This document shows, piece after piece, positions 1 through 8,400 of a stretch of DNA of 64,000 nucleotides (position 1 is the stretch's first letter; every line of letters starts with the position of its first letter). Below the pieces are notes generated by a model that worked only from the letters and a program-made list of their open reading frames with translations, searched no databases and had not been told where the DNA came from. The position numbers and the translations under genes were made by a program. The stretch is from Thiothrix fructosivorans (GTDB lineage: Bacteria > Pseudomonadota > Gammaproteobacteria > Thiotrichales > Thiotrichaceae): positions 1,054,001 to 1,118,000 of the forward strand of contig NZ_JAFMPM010000006.1 in the NCBI RefSeq assembly GCF_017349355.1, read 5' to 3'.

Positions 1-526
1 CGCGTTGCGTCCTCACTTTGGGGGAACGGGTGAGTTTTGCGGGGTTGTTGTTTGCTTCCATCCAGCCCGTAGAAATAGCCTCAGTGAAAATGTCTGACAG
101 GCTGTTGCGTATGCTTTGCGCCGTCCGAGCCTTGCCCCGCTCAACGTATCCATCCATGAATTCACTGATTAGGCGTGTAGATACCTCTGTTAGTGGCTTT
201 TCTCCGAACTGCTTAACCAGTAGCTTTGCGTAATGCTTTCGCCCCTTGCGGGTACTTGGCTTCATGTCGGTGGCTTCGATCATTGGTAGATACTTGGTTT
301 CAATGAAGGTGGCGAATGTCTTACCGCTGCCGTTGATGCGGTTAAGTATTTGCTGCTCCCGATCGGTGCGGTATTGCGCTTGCAGAGAATGAAGGACTTT
401 GCAGGCGATAACAAAATCCTTTCCCAGTGAATGACGTTTGCCAGTTTCAGGGTGAAGGCAGGTGTAGTACACCGTGCCATTCGCCGCTTTGAAGCTATGC
501 AAACCTTGTGGCTTGCGTTTTTTCAC
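1..526 (-). CDS. Tyrosine-type phage integrase, N-terminal part (runs off window)
   Basis: The minus frame is open from a GTG at 526-524 to the window edge, giving about 175 residues. The start shows a short basic segment and a YYTCLHPETGKRHSLGKDF-type arm-binding beta-sheet region as in lambda-type integrases. It is followed by the SAM-like core-binding helices (FIETKYLPMIEATDMKPSTR, about residues 70-90). The catalytic R-H-R-Y domain lies outside the window. The GTG overlaps the TGA of the excisionase gene by four bases (GTGA), which fixes the start. The gene probably directs integration and excision of the element. The family call is firm; the specificity is unknown. Confidence 0.85.
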   Translation of the reverse strand, partial: MKKRKPQGLHSFKAANGTVYYTCLHPETGKRHSLGKDFVIACKVLHSLQAQYRTDREQQILNRINGSGKTFATFIETKYLPMIEATDMKPSTRKGRKHYAKLLVKQFGEKPLTEVSTRLISEFMDGYVERGKARTAQSIRNSLSDIFTEAISTGWMEANNNPAKLTRSPKVRTQR

Positions 527-711
527 TCACTGATACCCTCGTATGGGTCATAGAATTTCGCATCCTCACGAACGCGGTAGTATTTGCCGTGCCGGATTGG
601 TTGCGGCTGGATTTTCCCAGCTTTCACCCATGCACGAAGTACCCTAATGCTAGGGGTGTGATCTGGATAGCGCAATCCTGCCCATGTTTCAAGTGTGAGT
701 AACTTTTTCAT
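523..711 (-). CDS. xis: Lambda-Xis-like excisionase
   Basis: A 62-residue protein starting at the internal ATG at 711, which overlaps the stop of the upstream gene (ATGA). The order LTLETWAGLRY, then SIRVLRAWVKAGKI, then PQPIRHGKYYRV matches the winged-helix layout of lambda Xis (a LTLQEW start, an RRWVRE recognition helix and a GREYL wing). Such proteins bend attachment-site DNA and bias the integrase towards excision. The gene sits directly upstream of the integrase with a 4-bp overlap, as expected for an xis-int pair. The longer frame to 756 is unlikely because it would overlap the neighbour further. Confidence 0.8.
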   Translation of the reverse strand: MKKLLTLETWAGLRYPDHTPSIRVLRAWVKAGKIQPQPIRHGKYYRVREDAKFYDPYEGISE

Positions 712-1067
712 TGTGCAGCTCTCCGTAGCGGATAAACATAAGCAAACCATTCGCAAGCCTTGCGGATACCAGCAGGCGAAACACCGCCGCTCCCAAAGTC
801 GTGAATATCGCCATCAAAGAATGCTAATAGTTCGGCAAAGTCTAGGGGCAAGCCTTGCGCCGCCATTGATAGCAGTTCAACGCCATTGAGCCTGATTGCG
901 GCTCGTTGTGCTTCAAGCTCTTGCCTTATCGGCTCTTTTTGTTGCCGTGCAATCTCTAGCAAATCGTCCGGTATGGGGCGATCAAGCCACACATCGCCAG
1001 CATCCACCACGAAACGCGCACCAGTAGCGGTGATGTCATTGATAAAACGCTGCACCGGATTACTCAT
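708..1067 (-). CDS. Hypothetical protein with TubC-docking-like N-terminus
   Basis: A 119-residue protein translationally coupled on both sides: ATGA overlaps with the helicase upstream and with xis downstream. Residues 9-50 (GARFVVDAGDVWLDRP, then a helical stretch rich in E, Q and R) resemble the small TubC-type N-terminal docking fold seen as a stand-alone domain in some phage and plasmid replication operons. The C-terminal part is not recognised. Its position between helicase and excisionase suggests a replication or copy-control accessory role. That is inference only. Confidence 0.55.
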   Translation of the reverse strand: MSNPVQRFINDITATGARFVVDAGDVWLDRPIPDDLLEIARQQKEPIRQELEAQRAAIRLNGVELLSMAAQGLPLDFAELLAFFDGDIHDFGSGGVSPAGIRKACEWFAYVYPLRRAAQ

Positions 1068-2611
1068 AAATTCACCGCCTTTTTATGCCCGAATGTTGTA
1101 GACGTTTTAAGTTCATCACGTTCATCACATCCATCACTACTGCGGGTTTGCTTCATAACAACTTCATCACAAACACCCCTAAGTTCATCACAAGAAGATA
1201 TTAAGGGTAATTTCTTAGAGTCAAATTCTGTACGAAGTCTAAGTCCTGAAAGAATAGCGCCTTGACCACCTTTAGTTTTGAGGCGATAACCTTGCTTATG
1301 GGTTGTCTGGATGCCGTATGTCCGGCAATTGTCCAGCACAATGGAACTAAAGCGCTGAAGAGCCATTGGTTCGCGCCCTTGACCTTCACAGTAGTTGCAA
1401 TAGTTAGGGTAAAGCCCTTCGGATGGAAGTTGCTTTTTTGTGCCGATGTAATCCTCTTCCTGATTGGGCGAACACTGCACCACCCTTTCATCCAGCCACG
1501 CCAGCACGGGATTCACTTTTAGTTCCGCTTCAACTTTTTGGCGTTTCATTTCGCCGTCTGGATTGTTGATAAGCTCCACTACTTCGGATTCATCCAGCGA
1601 GAGAAGCCAATTCACTAATCCTGACATTTGCGCCTGCATAGCCTTGATGATGCCGCCGCGCTTGCGGTAGCGACGTTTTTGCTTTTCAGTTGCGCGGTGC
1701 TCAAATTGAACGGGTATTTTCCGACGTGCCAGACCGCTGGTGTAGTCGCTGCTTTGAATGGACTCATTTGCCGCGATCATCACAAGCCCACTAAATACGA
1801 ACGGTTCAGTAGCCTGAATGCCCTTTTTTTCGTAGCGTATAGGGTCGCCGCCTGTAATGGCTTTTAGTACAGCAACTTCGCCGCCGTGCCTGCCTGAATC
1901 TGTGATCTGTGCAAGACGCTTGCCTTTCAGGTTCGCGGTTTCAAACTGGCTTTTTTCCAGTTGCTTCAAGTCGGTAATCACGCGGTTTTCATCGCCCACA
2001 AGCATAGAGCAAAGGTCTAAGAAGGTGCTTTTACCCGTACCGCCTGAACCAGTGAGTTCAAGGTATTTTTGCAGGTCACTTCTGCCAGTGAGAACGGCAT
2101 ACATCCACGCCAGCAAAAAGCGGATAACGGACTTATCGCCGCCTGTTGCGGTCACAAGGTAGCGTTTGACTGTTGGGCAAGTTTCAAGCGGGTCAAATGC
2201 GTATGGTAATGACCAATCAAAAAGCCGTTCACCATATTGCTCTAGCGCCTTGGTGCGTAGATTCAGCACACCGTTAGCCATTGGCAACAGATGACGGCTT
2301 GTTTCCCATTGCTCAACCTGCAAATCAATACGCATAAACTTTTCAATGCTTGATACCAGATTAAAGGCATATCCAGTTTCAGATTTTGCTTTATCCAATT
2401 CGCGTTTAATAAGTTTCTGTGTGGCAATTTCGCGGGATGGTTTCCAGATATTGCCTGATTTGCTGAACCATTGCTGTGTGCTGTCATCCCAACGGATACG
2501 TTTAAGCAGCTTTTCAGCAATAGCACTGGCAAGTTTATTTTGTGGAAGTTCGCCGTCAATATCGGTGTTCGGGATTGTTTCGGCTTCGTGGTCTGCGAAT
2601 GACTTAAACAT
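1064..2611 (-). CDS. D5/P4-type SF3 DNA helicase (primase C-terminal half)
   Basis: A 515-residue protein. Residues about 40-140 match the D5 N-terminal region (QWFSKSGNIWKP, then LPMANGVLNLRT). Next come the SF3 Walker A GSGGTGKST near residue 188, a Walker B-like stretch (LKGKRLAQITD), and the MIAANE sensor followed by GLARRKIPVQFE. The C-terminal region carries a CNYC pair and DNA-binding-like basic residues. Such proteins unwind DNA at the element's own origin, like the P4 alpha protein. The zinc-ribbon/primase half is a separate upstream gene that is broken by an IS. The ATG overlaps the stop of that gene by 8 bases. The last 30 codons are built on repeated GTGATGAA octamers. Confidence 0.88.
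   Translation of the reverse strand: MFKSFADHEAETIPNTDIDGELPQNKLASAIAEKLLKRIRWDDSTQQWFSKSGNIWKPSREIATQKLIKRELDKAKSETGYAFNLVSSIEKFMRIDLQVEQWETSRHLLPMANGVLNLRTKALEQYGERLFDWSLPYAFDPLETCPTVKRYLVTATGGDKSVIRFLLAWMYAVLTGRSDLQKYLELTGSGGTGKSTFLDLCSMLVGDENRVITDLKQLEKSQFETANLKGKRLAQITDSGRHGGEVAVLKAITGGDPIRYEKKGIQATEPFVFSGLVMIAANESIQSSDYTSGLARRKIPVQFEHRATEKQKRRYRKRGGIIKAMQAQMSGLVNWLLSLDESEVVELINNPDGEMKRQKVEAELKVNPVLAWLDERVVQCSPNQEEDYIGTKKQLPSEGLYPNYCNYCEGQGREPMALQRFSSIVLDNCRTYGIQTTHKQGYRLKTKGGQGAILSGLRLRTEFDSKKLPLISSCDELRGVCDEVVMKQTRSSDGCDERDELKTSTTFGHKKAVNL
1112..1191. repeat. Cluster of GTGATGAA octamers (TTCATCAC on + strand)
   Basis: Exact TTCATCAC copies lie at 1112-1119, 1121-1128, 1163-1170 and 1184-1191, with a variant at 1131-1137. 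All are in one orientation inside the 3' end of the helicase gene. The same octamer recurs in the cluster at 13106-13256. Iteron-like binding sites for the element's replication protein are a reasonable reading, but this is inferred. Confidence 0.55.
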
Positions 2612-2800
2612 AATCCACCCCGCTTTTATGTGCGTAGGCTTCGAGTATTGCCGCGTTAAGCTCTTGCGCCGTGTTTACTTCGTCAATGGTAGGCTCTGCA
2701 ATATAACCGCCGTTAAAGCGCACCGCTTGGCGCTGTAGGTATTGACGATGGCGGATTTCATCAATCAGATTTTCGAGCATGGTTAATACATTGCTGTCAC

Positions 2801-4440
2801 GTAATTGATCACATCCCCACCCCTTGCGGTAAAGCGGGCAGGGCAAAGCCAGCGCGGGCAGCGGTAATAACACTGGCAAGATAAGCCAAGGCAGACTGTC
2901 CACGTTTGCGGCAAGTACCGATGATGCTGGCCAGCATGGCAAACGCACGGCTCCCCGTAGCACTCTTTGTGCCATGGTTGGTTTTGCGCAGGATCACCCA
3001 ATGGCGCAACGCCCGCTCAGCCTCATTATTGGTCAAGGGAAGCCACGGGTGGTCAAGGATTCGGAAAATGGCATCCCAATCATTGATGAACTCTTTCGCC
3101 AGTGCCGCCGTCTTGTCATGGGCAGATACGGCATGGATCAAGCATAATGCCCTGAATTCCAGGAGTTTTGCCTGATGGCGTTGACGGATCACGTCGGTTT
3201 GCGTCCCCACCGTGCCGCCTGCTGCCCGCCAAGCGTAAATGTCGTCCTGTAATACCCTCAGCCAAGCGAGGGTGAAGTTGCCAAACGTCCGCCCGTCTTT
3301 GTCCAGTGATTCTGCCAGCCCACGGGCTTTGCGGATCAGGTGCGCCCAGCAACGCAAGCGTTTGGGGTGGTGGCGGTAAGCGGCATAGCCATCACTCATC
3401 AGCCAGCCCCCAAAGTGGGGGCTAATCACGTTGTCGAGCATTTCAATGGTGCGCTGCCCTACGTAGAAACAAACGCTGAGGGTGGTGACGAATGTCCATA
3501 GCCACAGGGCTTCGCCACGCTCTTTCCAAGAGGTTTCATCAATATACAGCACCCCGCCGTCAGCGGTGGCTTCTGCCAACAGCCCTTCCACCAAGGCATC
3601 TTCCAATGGAGAAGCACTCGCGGCTGCTTCCTCAAAACATTGCTGCAACACCCCGACACTTAGGGGAATGCCCAACACCTCCCGCAACAGTTCTTGTGTG
3701 CCACGCAGTGACAAGCGTGAGCGCAGCCGTAGGTGGACAATAAGTGCCGCCAGATTGCCCCCAATCAGCCGCCACTCGCCCACATCAACCTCCGGGTATA
3801 ACGGGTCGGGAGCTTGGCGATGCGGGATATGGCGGCTCACATGACCGCAGGTGCATACGCTATCGTGAAGGTGGTGGCGGGTGGTGATGACGGTCAGTCC
3901 GGGGTTCCCATCCGTGCCAAACTGGATGTCCACACTGTCATAGGCGGTATAAATACGGGAGACAGCCGCATCCAGGGACCTGCCACAGGCTTCACATCGG
4001 CTGGGGTAATGGTGTTCGTCTGCATTGATGGGCGGATGCCATACCCGACCATAACCCGGTGCGCCGGGTTGTTTACCCGCTTTGCGTTTGGCTGGTTGGG
4101 CTGGCTTTGTGCCCGCCACAGCTTCTGGTTCCGGGGTTGGCTTTCCTCTGGCTGCACCCACCCCTTCTGTTTCGGGCAAAGCCACCGTTTTGGGTGACGT
4201 TTCCCACGGGAAACCGCTGCTGGGTGGTTTGGAGGAGTTGTTGGAGTTTTGGTTGATCTGTTCCCGCGCTTCTTTCAGGTCATGCAACAACTTGGTCGAC
4301 AGGTGCAGCAGTTCCTCCGGCGTGAGCTTGGCAAGGTACTGGCTGTTAAGCTGTTTGAGGCTGTGGTCTTTCAGTTGTTGGGTCATCGGGGGAGTGTCGC
4401 AAATTTAGTGCGTTTGGGTAAGGGGGGACTGTTCAGTTAC
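2801..4440 (-). mobile_element. IS66-family insertion sequence, single-transposase type
   Basis: A 1640-bp element. Both ends begin GTAA, as in IS66 elements: the left end reads GTAATTGATCACATCCCC and the inverted right end GTAACTGAACAGTCCCCCC (imperfect repeats). It is flanked by an exact 8-bp direct repeat, GCTGTCAC (2793-2800 and 4441-4448), the target duplication size of this family. It carries only the large transposase, with no TnpA/TnpB accessory genes. It splits the primase gene. Confidence 0.92.
2809..4386 (-). CDS. IS66-family transposase (TnpC type)
   Basis: A 525-residue protein filling the insertion sequence from 54 bp inside one end to 8 bp inside the other. It starts with a leucine-rich coiled-coil-like region and the NSNNSSKPPSSG motif typical of IS66 transposases. 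A zinc-finger region follows (CEACGRS ... CTCGHVS). The DDE core is recognisable in YIDETSW, then LMSDGYAAY and CWAHLIRKAR, with the closing glutamate in PLTNNEAERALR. The reading frame is intact, so the element may still be mobile. Confidence 0.93.
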   Translation of the reverse strand: MTQQLKDHSLKQLNSQYLAKLTPEELLHLSTKLLHDLKEAREQINQNSNNSSKPPSSGFPWETSPKTVALPETEGVGAARGKPTPEPEAVAGTKPAQPAKRKAGKQPGAPGYGRVWHPPINADEHHYPSRCEACGRSLDAAVSRIYTAYDSVDIQFGTDGNPGLTVITTRHHLHDSVCTCGHVSRHIPHRQAPDPLYPEVDVGEWRLIGGNLAALIVHLRLRSRLSLRGTQELLREVLGIPLSVGVLQQCFEEAAASASPLEDALVEGLLAEATADGGVLYIDETSWKERGEALWLWTFVTTLSVCFYVGQRTIEMLDNVISPHFGGWLMSDGYAAYRHHPKRLRCWAHLIRKARGLAESLDKDGRTFGNFTLAWLRVLQDDIYAWRAAGGTVGTQTDVIRQRHQAKLLEFRALCLIHAVSAHDKTAALAKEFINDWDAIFRILDHPWLPLTNNEAERALRHWVILRKTNHGTKSATGSRAFAMLASIIGTCRKRGQSALAYLASVITAARAGFALPALPQGVGM

Positions 4441-4958
4441 GCTGTCACGTCTTGCCTGTTCGTCTTTTTTGGCAATAGCGGCTAGCAAGTTTTTTGCCTG
4501 CTTTTCGGCAATCGCCCTGATTTTATCGCGCTCTTTGTTGTCCAGCGTGGACAAACCGAGATAATCAGCAACGGCTTTTAGTTGCTCTTGTGGAGTCCAG
4601 CCGAAAACATGCCCTAATAGGCTGAATCCATCGCCCGACTGTTGATCGCCGCCGCCACCGCAAAACCACTTACCTGTATTGGCGTAATCGGGCAACACCC
4701 TAAAGCGGTCTTTACCGCCACAACCTTGGCAAGCTGTATGCTTTGTGTGTGAGGTGCTTGCAAGCTGGATGCCCAAGGCGCGGTGAATGCTCTCCCATTT
4801 GCCGTGAGCAGCTTGACGGCAAATAGAGAAGCTAAGGTACTGATTATCTGTGTCGGGCGTGCTATAATTCGCCGCGTAATGTTTTTGATTCTCAGCCCTG
4901 CCAGTTTGTCCGCTGGTGGGGTTTATTCGTTTTGGGGCTTGTGATAATTGAGCGTTCA

Positions 4959-5153
4959 TTATTTGTCGCCCCCATTTAGCCACGCCTGAAAATCGGATTC
5001 CAGCCAGCCCACAAGCCAACTTCCCAGCTTGCGACGTTTTGGGAATTTGCCCTGCTTTTCCCAGCGCAGCAGCGTTGATCTAGATAACCCAGTTCTGTGG
5101 ATAATTTCGGGTTCACGGAGGATTCGATTATTTTGGGTGTTGTCATTGGTCAT
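4959..5153 (-). CDS. AlpA-family DNA-binding regulator
   Basis: A 64-residue protein from the internal ATG at 5153. REPEIIHRTGLSRSTLLRWEKQGKFPKRRKLGS is a MerR/AlpA-like winged helix-turn-helix, followed by WLESDFQAWL at the C-terminus. AlpA proteins activate integrase or excision genes of P4-like elements such as CP4-57. The longer frame to 5399 has no family support before this ATG. The stop overlaps the primase start (TAATG), so the gene heads the primase-helicase-xis-int operon. Confidence 0.8.
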   Translation of the reverse strand: MTNDNTQNNRILREPEIIHRTGLSRSTLLRWEKQGKFPKRRKLGSWLVGWLESDFQAWLNGGDK

Positions 5154-5487
5154 AATATGATTCTCGATATTATGCCGTGCGGTATTTTTTTGGAGCACGG
5201 CGAAAAACAGAAATAGCCTGACTGTTACATCAGAGTAATCCTTGTTTTGCTTCGCGCCGCCTTGCGGGTTGAGAGCTTGCCCCATCAGGGCAAAATACAG
5301 AGGGGTTTTAAACGCTGGTATCTGTTCTAGAAGCCTTGCCCGACAATCATTTATGCCGTACCGCGAATAATGTTTACTGAATGTAGCAGATTTATTCATT
5401 AGATGTCATCTAGGGTTTTAATGTTTAATGAGGTTTTTTTAAAACTGGCAGAACAAGGCGTTTAAGCCCTGCCCTGCCGTGTTTCAA
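5154..5487. promoter_or_regulatory. Intergenic region upstream of alpA-like gene with 13-bp palindrome
   Basis: About 330 bp with no convincing gene, although an upstream in-frame extension of the AlpA gene is open to 5399. A perfect inverted repeat TAGATG-T-CATCTA sits at 5400-5412 and could be an operator. The region is the likely promoter for the alpA-primase-helicase-int operon. No confident -35/-10 pair was picked. Confidence 0.4.
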
Positions 5488-7374
5488 TTAAGCCGCCAAC
5501 AAGTATTTCGGAAATGGTGGCTTTCCGGTGTACTTCGGATTCAGCAGCAACACGCCCTCTTTTGCCGCCCGTGCTTGCCAGATAACAATGAGCGCGTTCA
5601 TTCCTTCGGGTGTAATCGTGCGTTTTTTGCCTTGGCACAAATGAGCGTTAACGAATGAGCGTCCGTCACGGGTAGTCAGTTTCGCCTCTCTCGCTACAAT
5701 CGCCGCTTTCCACTGTTCATATAGCCCGTATCCCTCTTTAAGAATATCCGCGTCAACCTTACCTTGTGCATCCTTCATGGCTTCCAATAGCTCTTTTTCC
5801 GCATCAAATGAATGAGCGCGTTCATTGGTTGGAATGAGCGTGTCATCGGATGCAGTACGTTCATTCCGCTCACCAATGATCTGTTCATTGCTGGAATGAG
5901 CGCGTTCATTGGTTGGAATGATTTTTCCAGCGACGCGCTCAAGGATTGCATCAGAGAGTGGTGCAGGGTTTGGCATAGCTGCAAACGCATCGAATACCGC
6001 CGCCGTAATCGCTTCAGGTGAGCTTGCGCCGCTTGCCTTTACACTGGCTTGGATTTGCTTAACCGTATCCGTCACGGACAAACGCGGGGTTAAATACGCC
6101 AATGTATTTTCACCGGAAAGGGTAGGGGTTTTATCGGTACGCGGGATTAAGTCATAGTCCTCTGCTGTTTTACCTTCGCCCACTGGAAATTGAATTTTCT
6201 GCGGGTAGTTTTTACGGTTCTCAGCATTTAACGCGTCATCCAGCTTATTGCCGATCTTGCCAGCAAATGCGGCTGCGTCGGCTAATACCTGCTTATTGGC
6301 ATAATCAGCACGCGCATATTCAGTGGCGACAATTTCCGGTGCGGATTTTAAACCTTGCTCAAACTTTTTCGCGAATTCCGCAACGCCCTGTTTGGCGGAA
6401 TCTGCCAGCGGGGCAAATGCTGCCATTGGTGCGGATTCACCCGATAGGGCAGGGGGCGCTTCACGCGTATAACTCACGCCATCCACATAACGCGCCTTGA
6501 TTTTGTTGCTGGATACAGCAATGCCCAAAGCACGCATACGGTCTTTTAGCTGACGCAACAAGCCGCCTAGATACGCCATTGCTACTTCCATGCTGCCGAT
6601 AATGATAAAGGCGATTAGGAAAGAGGCAACGATAGCGGGCATCCCGAATGACACCAGTAATAAGACGATAGGCTGCAAAAAACCATCATCGGCTTCGAGT
6701 TCCTTCAACATACCCGTGTCTTGCTTCAATTGGCTGGATGATGCTGTGAGTGAGGCACTACCCGCCATCTGAAAGCCTTCAGCCTTCGCTTGTGCAGCGG
6801 CGATATTGCCCGTTTCGATGCGCTCACAGCGTTGGCGACGCGCTTCCACGGTGTAGCGGCTACAGGCTGCAAGTTCGGTTTGTGCCTTGGCTTTTTCCGC
6901 CATTGCCGCCGCCATTGCGCTACTGATACCCGTGTCAGAGGTAACACCCGCATTCTTAACCCGACCTGCCATGATTTTGAAGGCTTCGCTATTGGTAGCG
7001 GCTTCGTGGCGGGTATCTTCGGCACGGGTCATGCTTTGTCCGATCTCGGCAAACATCGGGAAGGCGATTGCTACAAATAGCACAAAGGCGCGTTGCTTGG
7101 CGTTCAATTCCATTTGGTAGAAAAAGTACGTAAACGCGTTGAAACCGAAGGCGAAGCCCACGGAGATAAACAAGTACGCCAGTTGACCGAATCCCCAATT
7201 CAGCCCGTTCACTGCGTCCCAGATGGGTTTGGATGTGCCTATCATGTTGTGCGTGACAAAAAACGTCATCGCCAAAAATGACGCGATGGTGATGATTAAG
7301 TAACCCGCCGTGATGACGCGGCGTTGTGCTTCGAGTTCATCGTGTGAATAGTTGTCGAACTGATTATTTTTCAT
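5488..7374 (-). CDS. Uncharacterised four-helix membrane protein of the element
   Basis: A 628-residue protein of unknown function. Three hydrophobic segments lie near residues 22-42, 62-86 and 93-112. An Ala/Glu-rich helical loop (about 113-230) holds two cysteines in the segment CSRYTVEARRQRC, and a fourth hydrophobic segment spans about 233-262. The remaining 360 residues are soluble. Near residues 490-525 the sequence repeats IPTNERAHS twice with a NERT variant between. The last 100 residues (KEGYGLYEQWKAA, then GKPPFPKYL) look like a compact domain. No ATPase motif is visible. It is the largest gene of a run of small membrane genes upstream. A role in an envelope structure or exclusion is possible but unsupported. 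Confidence 0.75.
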   Translation of the reverse strand: MKNNQFDNYSHDELEAQRRVITAGYLIITIASFLAMTFFVTHNMIGTSKPIWDAVNGLNWGFGQLAYLFISVGFAFGFNAFTYFFYQMELNAKQRAFVLFVAIAFPMFAEIGQSMTRAEDTRHEAATNSEAFKIMAGRVKNAGVTSDTGISSAMAAAMAEKAKAQTELAACSRYTVEARRQRCERIETGNIAAAQAKAEGFQMAGSASLTASSSQLKQDTGMLKELEADDGFLQPIVLLLVSFGMPAIVASFLIAFIIIGSMEVAMAYLGGLLRQLKDRMRALGIAVSSNKIKARYVDGVSYTREAPPALSGESAPMAAFAPLADSAKQGVAEFAKKFEQGLKSAPEIVATEYARADYANKQVLADAAAFAGKIGNKLDDALNAENRKNYPQKIQFPVGEGKTAEDYDLIPRTDKTPTLSGENTLAYLTPRLSVTDTVKQIQASVKASGASSPEAITAAVFDAFAAMPNPAPLSDAILERVAGKIIPTNERAHSSNEQIIGERNERTASDDTLIPTNERAHSFDAEKELLEAMKDAQGKVDADILKEGYGLYEQWKAAIVAREAKLTTRDGRSFVNAHLCQGKKRTITPEGMNALIVIWQARAAKEGVLLLNPKYTGKPPFPKYLLAA

Positions 7375-7384
7375 GGTATTGCCC

Positions 7385-7765
7385 TTAAATCCAAGATGTC
7401 ATTAGCGTTTGCGCAGCGGTGAACAGTACGGCGCGTGGCGTGTCGTGTAGTGCGTGTGCGACTGCGCCGCATACCACTAGCCCTAAGCCGTTGAAGATGA
7501 ACGGCAAGCCTGTGTGTACGCCCTGTACTAGCTCATAGCTCACTGGCACGAGATTCCCGCCGACGTATGCGCCGCCGTTGAATGCGACGATTAGCGCGGC
7601 AATAAAACGCGCCCATGTGACGTTGAAGAACGGGATTAATGCGTTATCCGTTGGGTGAGTGGATACAGTGTTCCCGAAATTGCTTTCGGTAACATGCGCT
7701 GCGCCGTTGCTGCGTAGCGCTGCCAGTTCCCCATTCTCTGAGGGTGAAAGTAGTGGGTTGCTCAT
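7385..7765 (-). CDS. Small two-helix membrane protein, unknown function
   Basis: 126 residues. After a hydrophilic N-terminus of about 45 residues there are two hydrophobic segments, about 52-75 (WARFIAALIVAFNGGAYVGG) and 88-110 (LPFIFNGLGLVVCGAVAHAL). The ATG overlaps the stop of the preceding gene (ATGA), and the 628-residue membrane protein starts 10 bp downstream, so both belong to one transcription unit. No family was recognised. Confidence 0.65.
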   Translation of the reverse strand: MSNPLLSPSENGELAALRSNGAAHVTESNFGNTVSTHPTDNALIPFFNVTWARFIAALIVAFNGGAYVGGNLVPVSYELVQGVHTGLPFIFNGLGLVVCGAVAHALHDTPRAVLFTAAQTLMTSWI

Positions 7766-7995
7766 AAGCGCACCTCCACGCGTCTGCCATCATCTGCCAG
7801 TTGGTAGATTTTCAGCTTTGCGCCGCCACGTTCGCGGGATAGGAACGCAAGCACCTTCTTAGCAATGGCTAAATCGTCGAACTGGTGCAGTTTTGCATGG
7901 TGGCTTGAACCGTCTTGAAGCGTCACGGGATAGGTGTTATCCCAGCTATACCCGCCCCAAAGTTGGTTGGGGGTTTCGATGATGTAACGGCTCAT
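7762..7995 (-). CDS. Hypothetical protein of the element
   Basis: A 77-residue soluble protein with ATGA overlaps at both ends. It reads as a beta-rich domain (YPVTLQDGSSHHAKLHQF), a helix and a short basic tail. No family was recognised. The strong translational coupling to two membrane protein genes supports it being real. Confidence 0.6.
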   Translation of the reverse strand: MSRYIIETPNQLWGGYSWDNTYPVTLQDGSSHHAKLHQFDDLAIAKKVLAFLSRERGGAKLKIYQLADDGRRVEVRL

Positions 7996-8180
7996 TTGCT
8001 GCCCCGCTTGCCCGTGGCGCTAAGGATGGTCAATACCACGATGACGGCAAACCCGATAAGCACGGGGTCAACTGCCAGCGTTTTGGGTAGGTGGAATGTG
8101 GGCATGTGCAGCACGTTGGTCTGTGCTGCGAGGTATGCGCCTGTGACGATTCCGATGATGAAGGTGATAACGGTTTTCAT
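7992..8180 (-). CDS. 62-residue double-hydrophobic protein (coat-like layout)
   Basis: The chosen ATG at 8180 overlaps the previous stop (ATGA). The protein has an N-terminal hydrophobic segment (MKTVITFIIGIVTGAYLAA) that could be a signal peptide, a short polar linker, a second hydrophobic segment (VLIGFAVIVVLTIL) and a basic tail (GKRGSK). This is the layout of filamentous-phage major coat proteins, but also of many small membrane proteins. No other filamentous-phage gene was found nearby, so the function is left open. Confidence 0.6.
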   Translation of the reverse strand: MKTVITFIIGIVTGAYLAAQTNVLHMPTFHLPKTLAVDPVLIGFAVIVVLTILSATGKRGSK

Positions 8181-8398
8181 GACTTCACCTCCGACAATTT
8201 CCGCCCGATGTATGCAGCCGCATCGTCGATAGCAGCGCAAAAATCAGCGTTTTCAGCATTCTGGATACGCAAGGCTTCGAGGGTGGAACTGTCACGCTCC
8301 ACAATCGCCACCATGACGTTAAAAACGAATTGCTTATGATCTGTCGGTAACGCGTCGAATTTCGCAAGGATGCGTTGTGCTTGCTGGTTATTTTTCAT
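8177..8398 (-). CDS. Hypothetical protein of the element
   Basis: A 73-residue mainly helical protein starting at the ATG at 8398, 2 bp after the preceding stop. Its stop overlaps the next start (ATGA). It has no membrane segment and no recognised family. The operon position between a soluble 109-residue protein and the coat-like membrane protein is the only context. Confidence 0.55.
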   Translation of the reverse strand: MKNNQQAQRILAKFDALPTDHKQFVFNVMVAIVERDSSTLEALRIQNAENADFCAAIDDAAAYIGRKLSEVKS

Positions 8399-8400
8399 GA

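Larger units (their letters stand above)
2604..4959 (-). pseudogene. P4-type primase zinc-ribbon gene interrupted by IS66 element
   Basis: The 5' part (4959 down to 4441) encodes 173 residues with the primase zinc ribbon: CQGCGGKDRF, then KWFCGGGG, then a helical GWTPQEQLKAVADYLGL segment. The 3' part (2792 down to 2604) encodes 62 residues. Removing 2801-4440 and one copy of the 8-bp duplication joins them in the same frame (RRDS-NVLTMLENL) as a single 235-residue protein whose stop overlaps the helicase ATG. The start ATG at 4959 overlaps the stop of the AlpA gene (TAATG). As it stands, translation runs into the IS and ends at 4405, and the tail could only be made from an internal ATG at 2780. 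Primase priming is probably impaired. Confidence 0.85.

Noticed and set aside
5488-8398. Filamentous phage (inovirus) identity for the membrane module
   Set aside because: There is a coat-like small protein, but no Zot-like ATPase, adsorption protein or rolling-circle initiator was seen. The replication genes are of the P4/D5 type.
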